In this document: one piece after another, positions 45,558-53,217 of the stretch
Numbering within the stretch: position 1 is the first letter of the stretch
How the letters are laid out: each line of letters opens with the position of its first letter
Source of the DNA: Streptomyces sp. NBC_00390
GTDB taxonomy: Bacteria > Actinomycetota > Actinomycetes > Streptomycetales > Streptomycetaceae
Length of the DNA: 64,000 nucleotides
NCBI RefSeq assembly: GCF_036057275.1
Contig: NZ_CP107945.1
Span: 2,852,001 to 2,916,000 of the forward strand
Direction of reading: 5' to 3'
Program-made: the position numbers and the translations under genes
The notes under the pieces: model-generated
Databases searched by the model: none
Seen by the model: only the letters and a program-made list of their open reading frames with translations
Told to the model about the DNA's origin: nothing

Positions 45558-47153
45558 TCAGGCCCCTTCCCGGTACGCGGCCGCCTCCTCAAGATCCAGG
45601 CGGCGCAGCAGCGTACGCATCATCTCGTCGTCGATCTCCCTGAGGTTGCGCAGCTCCACGAACACGTCCCGCTCGGCGGCGATCATCTCCCGGGCCAGGC
45701 GCCGGTACGTGTCGTCCGCCGACTCGCCGGTCTCCTCGTTCACCGAACCGAGCCTCTCCCACACCGAGTTGCGTCGCCGCTCCAGCACGGAGCGCAGCCG
45801 GTCGGCGAGCGGCTGCGGCAGCCGGTTGCCCGGGTCCGCCAGCAGTTGCTCGAGTTGTTGCTCGGCGGCCGCGGACGCCTGGCTCTGCGCCTGCGCCTCG
45901 GCCAGCGTCTCGGCGTACACGTCACGGGCGGGCAGCTTCAGCACGCGGATCAGCGGCGGCAGGGTCAGGCCCTGGACCACCAGCGTGCCGATCACCGTGG
46001 TGAAGGTGAGGAAGAGGACAAGGTTGCGGGCCGGGAAGGGCTCGCCGTCCTCCGTCACCATCGGGATCGAGAACGCGATCGCCAGGGACACCACACCCCG
46101 CATGCCGGCCCAGCCGACGATCAGCGGCGCGGTCCAGTTGGTGTCCGGTTCGCGTTCCCTGATCCGCGCGGACAGCATGCGCGGCAGGAACGTCGCCGGA
46201 AACACCCACACGAAGCGCATGACGACCACAGCGGCGAAGACCCCGACCGCGTACGTGAGGGACTCGACGACCCCGTACGCGCCGAGCCCGGACACGACGA
46301 ACGAGAGCTGCAGCCCGATCAGGGCGAAGACCGACGACTCCAGGATGAACGCGACCACCTTCCACACCGCTCCCTCCTGGAGCCGGGTCGCGAAGTCGAC
46401 CTGCCAGTCGTGATGGCCGAGGTACAGCGCGACGACGACCACCGCGAGGACTCCGGAGGCATGGACCTGTTCCGCGAGGGCGTAGGCGGCGAACGGGATC
46501 AGCAGGGAGAGCGTGTTCTGCAGCAGTGGCTCCGTGAGGTGCGTGCGCAGCCAGTGGATCGGCACCATCAGGGCCAGCCCGACAACGATGCCCCCGAGCG
46601 CGGCCAGCGCGAACTCACGGACACCGTCGGCCCAGCCCGCGCCCGCGCCGACCGCGGCGGCCAGGGCCACCTTGTACGCGGTGATCGCGGTGGCGTCGTT
46701 CACGAGGGATTCGCCCTGCAGGATCGTGGTGATCCGGTGGGGCAGACCGAGCCGGCGCGCGATGGCTGTCGCGGCGACCGCGTCCGGCGGTGCGACGACG
46801 GCACCGAGCACCAGCGCGGCGGCCAGCGGCAGATCGGGCACCAGCAGATAAGCGAAGTAACCGACCGTGACTGTCGCGAAAAGGGTGTAGCCGACCGACA
46901 GCAGCGCGATCGGGCGGGCGTTGGCGCGCAGATCGAGATAGGAGCTGTCGAGCGCCGCGGTGTGCAGCAGTGGCGGCAGCACCAGCGGCAGCACGATGTG
47001 CGGATCGAGGACGTAGTCCGGCACACCGGGCACGTACGAGGCGATCAGGCCGGCCGTGACGAGCAGCAGCGGCGCCGGTACGGGTGCCCTGCGTGCGGCA
47101 CCCGCGACCGCGGCGCTCACCGCGATCAGTCCCACCAAATGCAAAACGTCCAT
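45558..47153 (-). CDS. CPA1-type Na+/H+ antiporter
   Basis: 531 residues with about 12 membrane helices to residue ~410 and a ~120-residue cytoplasmic tail that is helical and Glu/Gln/Arg-rich. The NhaP core is clear: LVLGAVVAPPDAVAATAIARRLGLP, ITTILQGESLVNDATAITAYKVAL (ion-binding ND), and VGWAGMRGVVSLAIAFSIP. Exchanges Na+ (or K+) for H+ at the plasma membrane. Divergent, by 49 nt, from a UBP zinc-finger gene, a pairing seen with some actinobacterial antiporters. Confidence 0.92.
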   Translation of the reverse strand: MDVLHLVGLIAVSAAVAGAARRAPVPAPLLLVTAGLIASYVPGVPDYVLDPHIVLPLVLPPLLHTAALDSSYLDLRANARPIALLSVGYTLFATVTVGYFAYLLVPDLPLAAALVLGAVVAPPDAVAATAIARRLGLPHRITTILQGESLVNDATAITAYKVALAAAVGAGAGWADGVREFALAALGGIVVGLALMVPIHWLRTHLTEPLLQNTLSLLIPFAAYALAEQVHASGVLAVVVVALYLGHHDWQVDFATRLQEGAVWKVVAFILESSVFALIGLQLSFVVSGLGAYGVVESLTYAVGVFAAVVVMRFVWVFPATFLPRMLSARIREREPDTNWTAPLIVGWAGMRGVVSLAIAFSIPMVTEDGEPFPARNLVLFLTFTTVIGTLVVQGLTLPPLIRVLKLPARDVYAETLAEAQAQSQASAAAEQQLEQLLADPGNRLPQPLADRLRSVLERRRNSVWERLGSVNEETGESADDTYRRLAREMIAAERDVFVELRNLREIDDEMMRTLLRRLDLEEAAAYREGA

Positions 47154-47189
47154 GTCACCGACCTCGTGTCCGGTCCGTCAGCTGCGTCG

Positions 47190-47203
47190 TAATCTGGCAA
47201 TCA
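47190..47203 (+). promoter_or_regulatory. Leaderless promoter of the UBP-finger gene
   Basis: TAATCT (47190-47195) fits TANNNT and ends 7 nt before the ATG at 47203. Confidence 0.45.
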
Positions 47204-47463
47204 TGAGCGAGTGCACGCACGTAGCAGAACTGCCGCGCCCCGAGCCCGTGCCGCTGTCCAGCTCCTGCACCCAGTGCGAGGCGGTCGGCAGCCACCCCGT
47301 TCAGCTGCGGATCTGTCTGGTCTGCGGGCATGTGGCATGCTGCGACTCGTCGCCGCTGCGGCATGCGAGTGGGCACTTCCAGGAGACGGCCCATGCGGTC
47401 ATGCGCAGTTTCGAGCCGGGACAGACCTGGCGGTGGTGCTTTGTCGACGGTTCGATCGTCTGA
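47203..47463 (+). CDS. UBP-type zinc-finger protein
   Basis: 86 residues. The Cys/His pattern SSSCTQCEAVG, LRICLVCGHVACCDSSPLRHASGHFQETAHAVMRSFEPG and WRWCFVDG is the UBP (ubiquitin-hydrolase ZnF) domain, binding two or three zinc ions. Bacteria lack ubiquitin, so the ligand is unknown; it may recognise a free C-terminus. Sits 49 bp from, and divergent to, a Na+/H+ antiporter gene, and such domains are found fused to antiporters in other actinobacteria, suggesting a regulatory partnership. Confidence 0.9.
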   Translation: MSECTHVAELPRPEPVPLSSSCTQCEAVGSHPVQLRICLVCGHVACCDSSPLRHASGHFQETAHAVMRSFEPGQTWRWCFVDGSIV

Positions 47464-47541
47464 CGTCTGGGTACGTCAACCATCCGCTGGATCCGCTTAT
47501 TTGGGCGGCGCAGACCTCTAGCCACTGTCCGTACTCATGGG

Positions 47542-47556
47542 CTTACCATGAGTGAC
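47542..47556 (+). promoter_or_regulatory. BldD-type box upstream of prsH-sigH
   Basis: CTTACCATGAGTGAC fits the palindromic BldD consensus (NTNACNCWGNGTNAN) with one mismatch. It overlaps the inverted repeat ACTCATGG/CCATGAGT (47533-47553). S. coelicolor sigH is a known BldD target; here the site lies 150-164 bp upstream of the first gene. Confidence 0.6.
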
Positions 47557-47705
47557 AGCCATCGGCAGGGGTCCCGGCGACACGGCACCATGGATCGCGA
47601 TAGCGTCGCCGGGCCAGTACCGGCTACGTATCGACTACGTACCGCAAGGCTCCGGGATCTTTCTCCCGTGGCCCCGAAAGAGCTTGTGCCACCTTGGAGG
47701 TGAGG

Positions 47706-48119
47706 GTGTCCCAGATCGCAGGCGAGCCCGGGACCCAGGACTTCGTGGAAGTCCGGCTGCCCGCTGCGGGTGCCTACCTGTCCGTGTTGCGTACGGCCAC
47801 CGCAGGCCTCGCAGCACGATTGGACTTCACCCTCGACGAGATCGAGGATCTGCGGATCGCGGTCGACGAGGCATGCGCGATCCTGCTGCAGCAGGCTCTG
47901 CCCGGGTCCGTCCTGAGCTGTGTGTTCCGGCTCGTCGACGACTCACTGGAGGTGACGGTCTCGGCACCGACGACCGACGGCCGGGCACCGGAGCGTGACA
48001 CGTTCGCCTGGACGGTGCTTTCCGCACTGGCCGGCAAGGTCGACTCGTCGGTCGCCGACGACCGTACGGTCTCCATCAGCCTGTACAAGCAGCGCGGCGC
48101 GGGACCCGGGCCGGCGTGA
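47706..48119 (+). CDS. prsH: RsbW/SpoIIAB-type anti-sigma factor for SigH
   Basis: 137 residues from GTG 47706 with GGAGG 5 nt upstream. HATPase_c_2 kinase fold: FVEVRLPAAGAYLSVLRTATAGLAARLDFTLDEIEDLRIAVDEACAILL (N-box), then the shorter strand region RDTFAWTVLSALAGKVD. The usual G1 loop is poorly kept, so ATP binding may be weak. Orthologue of S. coelicolor UshX/PrsH, which binds and inhibits SigH. Coupled to sigH by a GTGA overlap. Transcription probably responds to osmotic stress and development. Confidence 0.9.
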   Translation: MSQIAGEPGTQDFVEVRLPAAGAYLSVLRTATAGLAARLDFTLDEIEDLRIAVDEACAILLQQALPGSVLSCVFRLVDDSLEVTVSAPTTDGRAPERDTFAWTVLSALAGKVDSSVADDRTVSISLYKQRGAGPGPA

Positions 48120-49138
48120 GCGAGGGAAACGGGGACGGTCCGATGGCGCAGGACGAGGAGCGAGGCCCCCGGGTGCTGAGCGCGTCGACCGGCATCCCGG
48201 ACCAGCAGGCACGGCCGCACCCGGTGGTGGACGAACCTGACGGGCAGACGAGCGCGGCGGAGCAGGTAGACCGGATGAGCGAGCAGCACGAGCAGCAACC
48301 GCAGGAGCCACTGCAGGGGCCACCGCAACAGCACGAACAGCAACCGCAGGAGCCACTGCAGGCGCCACCGCAACAGCACGCTCTCCATGATCGCAGCGGG
48401 GCGCGGGCGATGTTCTTCGAGCTGCGCAAACTGCCCGACGGGTCGCCCGAGCGTGCGGAGCTGCGCAATCAGCTCGTGCGGATGCATCTGCCGCTGGTCG
48501 AGCACCTGGCGCGGCGGTTCCGCAACCGCGGCGAGCCGCTCGACGATCTGACCCAGGTCGCGACCATCGGCCTGATCAAGTCGGTGGATCGCTTCGACCC
48601 GGACCGCGGGGTGGAGTTCTCGACGTACGCGACCCCGACGGTCGTGGGCGAGATCAAGCGCCACTTCCGCGACAAGGGGTGGGCGGTCCGGGTCCCGCGG
48701 CGTCTGCAGGAACTGCGGCTCGCGCTGACGACGGCGACGGCGGAGCTGTCCCAGCAGCACGGCCGCTCGCCCACGGTGCACGAGCTGGCCCACCGCCTGG
48801 GCATCTCGGAGGAAGAGGTCCTGGAGGGCCTGGAGTCGGCGAACGCGTACTCCACGCTGTCCCTGGACGTACCGGACACGGACGACGAGTCGCCGGCCGT
48901 GGCGGACACCCTGGGTGCCGAGGACGAGGCCCTGGAGGGCGTCGAGTACCGCGAGTCGCTCAAGCCGCTGCTCGAGGACCTGCCGCCGCGGGAGAAGCGG
49001 ATCCTGCTGCTGCGTTTCTTCGGCAACATGACCCAGTCGCAGATCGCGCAGGAGGTGGGCATCTCCCAGATGCATGTCTCGCGGCTGCTGGCCCGCACGC
49101 TGGCCCAGCTCCGCGAGAAGCTGCTGGTGGAGGAGTAG
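48116..49138 (+). CDS. sigH: SigB/SigF/SigG-family stress sigma factor
   Basis: 340 residues from GTG 48116. Residues ~1-95 are a hydrophilic, glutamine/proline-rich extension containing two copies of a 15-residue repeat (HEQQPQEPLQ-GPP/APP-QQ). Region 2 follows (LVEHLARRFRNRGEPLDDLT, VGEIKRHFRDKGWAVRVPRR), region 3 (LSQQHGRSPTVHELAHRLGI), region 4 with HTH (QSQIAQEVGISQMHVSRLLA). Group 3 sigma of the osmotic-stress and sporulation type, matching S. coelicolor SigH in position and partner. Several start sites are reported for that protein; ATG 48143 and 48275 are possible internal starts here. Confidence 0.93.
   Translation: MSEGNGDGPMAQDEERGPRVLSASTGIPDQQARPHPVVDEPDGQTSAAEQVDRMSEQHEQQPQEPLQGPPQQHEQQPQEPLQAPPQQHALHDRSGARAMFFELRKLPDGSPERAELRNQLVRMHLPLVEHLARRFRNRGEPLDDLTQVATIGLIKSVDRFDPDRGVEFSTYATPTVVGEIKRHFRDKGWAVRVPRRLQELRLALTTATAELSQQHGRSPTVHELAHRLGISEEEVLEGLESANAYSTLSLDVPDTDDESPAVADTLGAEDEALEGVEYRESLKPLLEDLPPREKRILLLRFFGNMTQSQIAQEVGISQMHVSRLLARTLAQLREKLLVEE
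48287..48376 (+). repeat. 45-bp tandem repeat in sigH
   Basis: Two in-frame copies (48287-48331, 48332-48376) with two base differences, encoding 15 residues each, rich in Gln and Pro. Copy number is likely variable among strains. Confidence 0.85.
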
Positions 49139-49186
49139 GCCCCCGCGCCTTTCGGCGCCCGTTCGGCCCGGCGGGTCGGGCGGGCG

Positions 49187-49594
49187 CTACGCGTCGGTGC
49201 CGCCGATGCCCAGCGCCCGTGCCGTCGTCGGGTTGACCAGCAGAACCAGGCCGGTCAGCGCGACCGCCGCCACGACGACACCCAGCGGGATCAGCGCACC
49301 CGAGGCGCGCAGCAGGGTCCAGGCCGGGATCAGGGCGATCAGCTGCGTGATGATCGCCGGTCCCCTGCTCCAGCCGCGGCGGCGCAGCAGGCCGCGGGCC
49401 GCGGCGAGCGGAATCACACCGAGAGCGATCAGGGTCAGACCGCCGGTCTCCGCCTGGGTGGGGCTGTCGGGACGGCCCAGCAGACCCATGACGAGCATGT
49501 AGAGGCCGCCGGCCACAAGCGCCAGGCCCTCCGCGGCGCACACCGCGGCAGCGGCGGTCAGGCGGACGGGGCGGGGGGTCTGCTCATCACTCAC
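49187..49594 (-). CDS. Small membrane protein, four helices
   Basis: 135 residues from GTG 49594. Four hydrophobic helices: LTAAAAVCAAEGLALVAGGLYMLVMGLL, GGLTLIALGVIPLAAARGLL, GPAIITQLIALIPAWTLLRA, LIPLGVVVAAVALTGLVLLV, ending NPTTARALGI. Conserved between sigH and the lipid-kinase gene in streptomycetes, as I recall it. No function known. Confidence 0.75.
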   Translation of the reverse strand: MSDEQTPRPVRLTAAAAVCAAEGLALVAGGLYMLVMGLLGRPDSPTQAETGGLTLIALGVIPLAAARGLLRRRGWSRGPAIITQLIALIPAWTLLRASGALIPLGVVVAAVALTGLVLLVNPTTARALGIGGTDA

Positions 49595-49662
49595 CCGAGC
49601 AGGGTAGCCGGGGAGCGGCCCGGGACCGGAGCCCGGGGCTGGGCCGGGTACCCCTCAGTAGG

Positions 49663-49676
49663 TACTCTGCATCGCA
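49663..49676 (+). promoter_or_regulatory. Leaderless promoter of the lipid-kinase gene
   Basis: TACTCT (49663-49668) fits TANNNT and ends 7 nt before the ATG at 49676; no ribosome site is present between them. Confidence 0.5.
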
Positions 49677-50644
49677 TGCGCGCACTCCTCGTGGTCAATC
49701 CGGCAGCAACCACCACCAGTGCCCGCACCCGGGACGTGCTGATCCACGCGCTCGCCAGCGAGATGAAGATCGAGGCCGTCACCACCGAGTACCGCGGCCA
49801 CGCCCGCGACCTGGGCCGGCGGGCCGCCGAGTCCGGCGAGATCGACCTGGTCGTGGCCCTGGGTGGCGACGGCACCGTCAACGAGGTCGTGAACGGTCTG
49901 CTGCACGACGGCCCCGACCCCGAACGCCTGCCCCGGCTCGCCGTGGTCCCCGGCGGCTCCACGAATGTCTTCGCCCGCGCACTCGGACTGCCCAACGACG
50001 CCGTCGAGGCGACGGGCGCCATTCTGGACGCGCTGCGCGACCGGACCGAGCGGACGGTCGGGCTGGGCCTCGCCGCCGGCACCCCGGGCACAGAGGACGA
50101 GGGGGTGCCGCCGCGCTGGTTCACCTTCTGCGCCGGGTTCGGCTTCGACGCCGGTGTCGTCGGCCGCGTCGAACAGCACCGTGAGCGCGGCAAGCGCTCC
50201 ACGCACGCCCTGTACGTGCGCCAGGCGCTGCGCCAGTTCGTCGACGAGCCGCACCGCCGGCACGGAACGATCACGCTGGAGAGCCCCGGTACCGACCCGG
50301 TGACCGACCTGGTGCTGTCCATAGTCTGTAACACCTCGCCGTGGACCTACCTGGGCAATCGTCCGGTGTACGCGTCCCCCCGGGCCTCCTTCGAGACAGG
50401 GCTGGACGTCCTCGGACTGTCGAGGATGTCGGGGCCCGCCGTGGCCCGGTACGCGACCCAGCTGCTCACCTCCAGCCCCGAGCGCGGCCCACGCGGAAAG
50501 CACGCGGTCACACTGCACGACCTCACCGACTTCACCTTGCATTCAAAGGCTCCACTGCCCTTCCAGATGGACGGTGACCACCTCGGAGTGCGCACCAGCG
50601 TGACGTTCACAGGCGTACGCCGTGCACTGCGTGTGATTGTGTGA
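49676..50644 (+). CDS. Diacylglycerol/sphingosine kinase-like protein
   Basis: 322 residues. The DAGK catalytic domain is complete: RALLVVNPAATTTSARTRDV (nucleotide strand), VVALGGDGTVNEVVNGLL (GGDGT motif), AVVPGGSTNVFARALGLP (PGGS/TN-N-F-A-R), FTFCAGFGFDAGVVGRVE. C-terminal beta sandwich contains FQMDGDHLGVRTSV. Phosphorylates a lipid alcohol, substrate undetermined (diacylglycerol or a polyprenol/ceramide-like lipid). Cytoplasmic/peripheral membrane. Confidence 0.9.
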   Translation: MRALLVVNPAATTTSARTRDVLIHALASEMKIEAVTTEYRGHARDLGRRAAESGEIDLVVALGGDGTVNEVVNGLLHDGPDPERLPRLAVVPGGSTNVFARALGLPNDAVEATGAILDALRDRTERTVGLGLAAGTPGTEDEGVPPRWFTFCAGFGFDAGVVGRVEQHRERGKRSTHALYVRQALRQFVDEPHRRHGTITLESPGTDPVTDLVLSIVCNTSPWTYLGNRPVYASPRASFETGLDVLGLSRMSGPAVARYATQLLTSSPERGPRGKHAVTLHDLTDFTLHSKAPLPFQMDGDHLGVRTSVTFTGVRRALRVIV

Positions 50645-50961
50645 GCGGAAGGCCCGGACGGCCTTTATCTCGAACGTATGGGCTGGCCTCCACCCCATAG
50701 AAGTACGGCTGTGACCTAGTCGACACCGAGGAATCAAAAAAAACTTTCCGGAAGGGGTTGTATCCGCCGCCGAGGTTTGCGAATCTCTACATGGCGATCG
50801 GGACGGCCCGCAACATCGGCCCCACAGACCGCCGGAACCCCTCCACGAATCCCAGGACCACACCGGGTAACCGGAAGTCGGCCCTTCGCTTACGGGGGGA
50901 TTCGTGAAAGCGTTCACATTCACAAGCAACCCGCACGTAATATCAAGGAGAGGTAGCAGCC
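50645..50961 (+). other. wblE upstream region
   Basis: 317 nt of regulatory DNA with no gene. It contains an unusual A8 tract near 50735 flanked by inverted GGAAT/TTCC sequence, and the CRP-like palindrome listed separately. The long leader and A-tract suggest several promoters. Confidence 0.4.
50904..50918 (+). promoter_or_regulatory. CRP-type site upstream of wblE
   Basis: GTGAAAGCGTTCACA matches the mycobacterial CRP consensus GTGNNANNNNNCACA at every fixed position and is a GTGAA-N4-TTCAC palindrome. It lies 44-58 nt before the wblE start. The M. tuberculosis orthologue whiB1 is CRP/cAMP-regulated, so conservation of this control is plausible. Confidence 0.6.
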
Positions 50962-51219
50962 ATGGACTGGCGTCACAACGCCGTTTGCCGCGAGGAAGAC
51001 CCCGAGCTCTTCTTCCCCATCGGCAACACCGGTCCTGCGCTGCTGCAGATCGAGGAAGCCAAGGCCGTCTGCCGTCGCTGCCCCGTCATGGAGCAGTGCC
51101 TGCAGTGGGCGCTCGAGTCCGGCCAGGACTCCGGCGTCTGGGGTGGCCTCAGCGAGGACGAGCGTCGCGCAATGAAGCGCCGCGCCGCTCGCAACCGGGC
51201 ACGTAACGCCAGCGCCTGA
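50962..51219 (+). CDS. wblE: WhiB-family iron-sulfur protein (WhiB1/WblE type)
   Basis: 85 residues from ATG 50962 (AAGGAGAGG upstream). The four cluster cysteines are C9, C37, C40 and C46 (AVC..., VCRRCPVMEQC); GVWGG at 58-62 and the basic tail KRRAARNRARNASA complete the family pattern. The cluster is O2/NO sensitive, and WhiB1-type proteins bind the domain 4 of the housekeeping sigma to regulate transcription. Gene order with a PdtaS-like kinase matches whiB1-pdtaS in mycobacteria. Followed by a bidirectional terminator. Confidence 0.95.
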   Translation: MDWRHNAVCREEDPELFFPIGNTGPALLQIEEAKAVCRRCPVMEQCLQWALESGQDSGVWGGLSEDERRAMKRRAARNRARNASA

Positions 51220-51338
51220 CGCCCCCTGCTACGAGCCTCAGCCGGCGGCGCGTACAGCGAGTACGCACTCACCGCCCCCGAGCCGCAGCGCGCAGTACCC
51301 ACAATGCGCATCTCGCACATGCGAGCAACGTGAGCTTC

Positions 51339-51371
51339 GAGCCCCGGACCGTGTGAAACGGTCCGGGGCTC
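51339..51371. terminator. Bidirectional terminator
   Basis: 14-bp perfect stem (51339-51352 with 51358-51371), 5-nt loop GTGAA, between convergent wblE and the PdtaS-like kinase gene. Confidence 0.9.
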
Positions 51372-51386
51372 TTCGCTGTGCCGCGG

Positions 51387-52868
51387 CTATCTCGTGTTCT
51401 TGCCGGGTACGGGGATGTCGAGCACGACCCGGGTGCCACGTCCGGGCCCCTGGACCGGGACCATGTCGAAGGATCCGCCCAACTCCCCCTCCACCAGGGT
51501 CCTTACGATCTGCAGACCCAGATTGCCCGCCCGCTGGGGGTCGAAGTTCTCGGGCAGACCGCGGCCGTCGTCCTGGACCGTGATCAGCAGCCGGCCGGAC
51601 TCGACGTGCCGGCCGCTGCGGACTGCGGCGACCTCGACCGAGCCGTGTTCCCCCTGCGCAAAGGCGTGTTCGAGGGCGTTCTGCAGCACCTCGGTCAGCA
51701 CCATCGACAGCGGGGTGGCGATCTCGGCGTCGAGGATGCCGAAGCGGCCGGTGCGGCGGCAGTCGACCTTGCCCGGGGAGATCTCCGCGACCATCGCGAT
51801 CACCCGGTCGGCGATCTCGTCGAACTCGACGCGCTCGTCCAGGTTCTGGGACAGCGTCTCATGAACGATCGCGATCGATCCGACGCGACGAACGGCCTCG
51901 TTGAGCGCTTCGCGGCCGCGCACGGAATCCATCCGGCGGGCCTGCAGGCGCAACAGCGCCGCGACCGTCTGGAGGTTGTTCTTCACCCGGTGGTGGATCT
52001 CCCGGATGGTGGCGTCCTTGGTGATCAACTCCCGCTCGCGGCGGCGCAGTTCGGTGACGTCGCGCAGCAGGATCAGGGAACCGATCCGGACGCCCTTCGG
52101 CTTGAGCGGGATGGCCCGCAGCTGGATCACTCCGCCATTGGCCTCCACCTCTGTCTCGCGGGGCGCGTAGCCGCTGGCGAGTTTGACCAGGGCCTCGTCC
52201 ACCGGGCCGCGAGAGGGAGCGAGTTCGGCGGTGATCTGACCGAGATGCTGTCCGACCAGGTCGGAAGCGAGCCCCAGGCGGTGGTAGGCGGAGAGCCCGT
52301 TGGGGCTGGCGTACTGGACGACGCCGTCGGCGTCGAGCCGGATGAGCCCGTCACCGACGCGCGGGGAGGCGTCCATGTCGACCTGCTGCCCCGGGAACGG
52401 GAAGGAGCCGGCCGCGATCATCTGGGCAAGGTCCGAGGCGGACTGGAGGTAGGTGAGCTCCAGGCGTGAGGGGGTCCGCACGGTCAGCAGGTTCGTGTTG
52501 CGGGCGATGACGCCGAGGACGCGGCCTTCGCGGCGCACGGGGATGGACTCGACCCGCACGGGGACCTCCTCACGCCACTCCGGGTCGCCCTCGCGCACGA
52601 TCCGGCCCTCGTCGAGCGCGGCGTCCAGCAGTGGACGCCGACCGCGCGGCACGAGATGGCCGACCATGTCGTCCTGGTAGGAGGTCGGGCCGGTGTTGGG
52701 CCGCATCTGGGCGACGGAGACATAGCGGGCGCCGTCGCGGGTGGGGACCCACAGGACGAGGTCGGCGAAGGAGAGGTCGGAGAGCAGCTGCCACTCCGAC
52801 ACCAGCAGATGGAGCCACTCGAGGTCGGACTCGGTGAGGGCGGTGTGCTGGCGGACGAGGTCGTTCAT
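51387..52868 (-). CDS. PdtaS-type soluble histidine kinase
   Basis: 493 residues from ATG 52868; a long in-frame extension is rejected as low-complexity. No membrane helix. N-terminal GAF-like domain ~1-150 (LVSEWQLLSDLSFADLVLWVPT), PAS domain ~165-285 (DGLIRLDADGVVQYASPNGLSAY), then HisKA_2 phospho-acceptor DATIREIHHRVKNNLQTVAALLRLQARR and HATPase (PLSMVLTEVLQNALEHAFAQ, DDGRGLPENFD, NLGLQIVRTLVEGEL). Orthologue of M. tuberculosis PdtaS, a cytoplasmic kinase that signals to the ANTAR RNA-binding regulator PdtaR, which is not in this window. Confidence 0.93.
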   Translation of the reverse strand: MNDLVRQHTALTESDLEWLHLLVSEWQLLSDLSFADLVLWVPTRDGARYVSVAQMRPNTGPTSYQDDMVGHLVPRGRRPLLDAALDEGRIVREGDPEWREEVPVRVESIPVRREGRVLGVIARNTNLLTVRTPSRLELTYLQSASDLAQMIAAGSFPFPGQQVDMDASPRVGDGLIRLDADGVVQYASPNGLSAYHRLGLASDLVGQHLGQITAELAPSRGPVDEALVKLASGYAPRETEVEANGGVIQLRAIPLKPKGVRIGSLILLRDVTELRRRERELITKDATIREIHHRVKNNLQTVAALLRLQARRMDSVRGREALNEAVRRVGSIAIVHETLSQNLDERVEFDEIADRVIAMVAEISPGKVDCRRTGRFGILDAEIATPLSMVLTEVLQNALEHAFAQGEHGSVEVAAVRSGRHVESGRLLITVQDDGRGLPENFDPQRAGNLGLQIVRTLVEGELGGSFDMVPVQGPGRGTRVVLDIPVPGKNTR

Positions 52869-53217
52869 GGAGGGCACATCTGCGAGCGTACCTGTGGGGT
52901 GAACCTGTTCATCCGTCCGCCCGTACTGGAGGATGGGCAGGCAACTATGCTCTGCAGATGGATGGACAGCCCCGAATGGTCTAGTCCACAATCCTTGATA
53001 GAGCCTCCACCTTCCCCGCACAGGAGGGTGGACCGAGGTACTTGGCGCTCTCTGCCCTGACTGCGCCGGGACCTCCACAAGGCCTGCGGGACCGCACACC
53101 CGCCGGCCGGGAACTCCGGGCTGCGGTGCCGGACGGGTCGAGGGTCCCGTCCCGGCGCCGCGGCCCGCGGGTGTTCTGTGCCCGGGCGCGCGTCGACGCG
53201 CCGGGAAAGGCACCGCG
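52869..53217. other. Intergenic region upstream of the PdtaS-like gene
   Basis: 349 nt. Contains the DasR-like site below and the kinase promoter, otherwise nothing recognisable. In S. coelicolor I recall nagB in this neighbourhood; here no NagB frame is present. Confidence 0.4.
52975..52990. promoter_or_regulatory. DasR-like operator (dre), orphan
   Basis: AATGGTCTAGTCCACA matches 13 of 16 positions of the dre consensus AGTGGTCTAGACCACT. It lies ~107 bp upstream of the PdtaS-like gene and beyond the 3' end of the das operon. Confidence 0.6.

Noticed and set aside
50730..50760. SigR-type promoter (GGAAT-N18-GTT) at the A-tract before wblE
   Set aside because: GGAAT and GTT are present but the spacing is 22 nt, too long for SigR.
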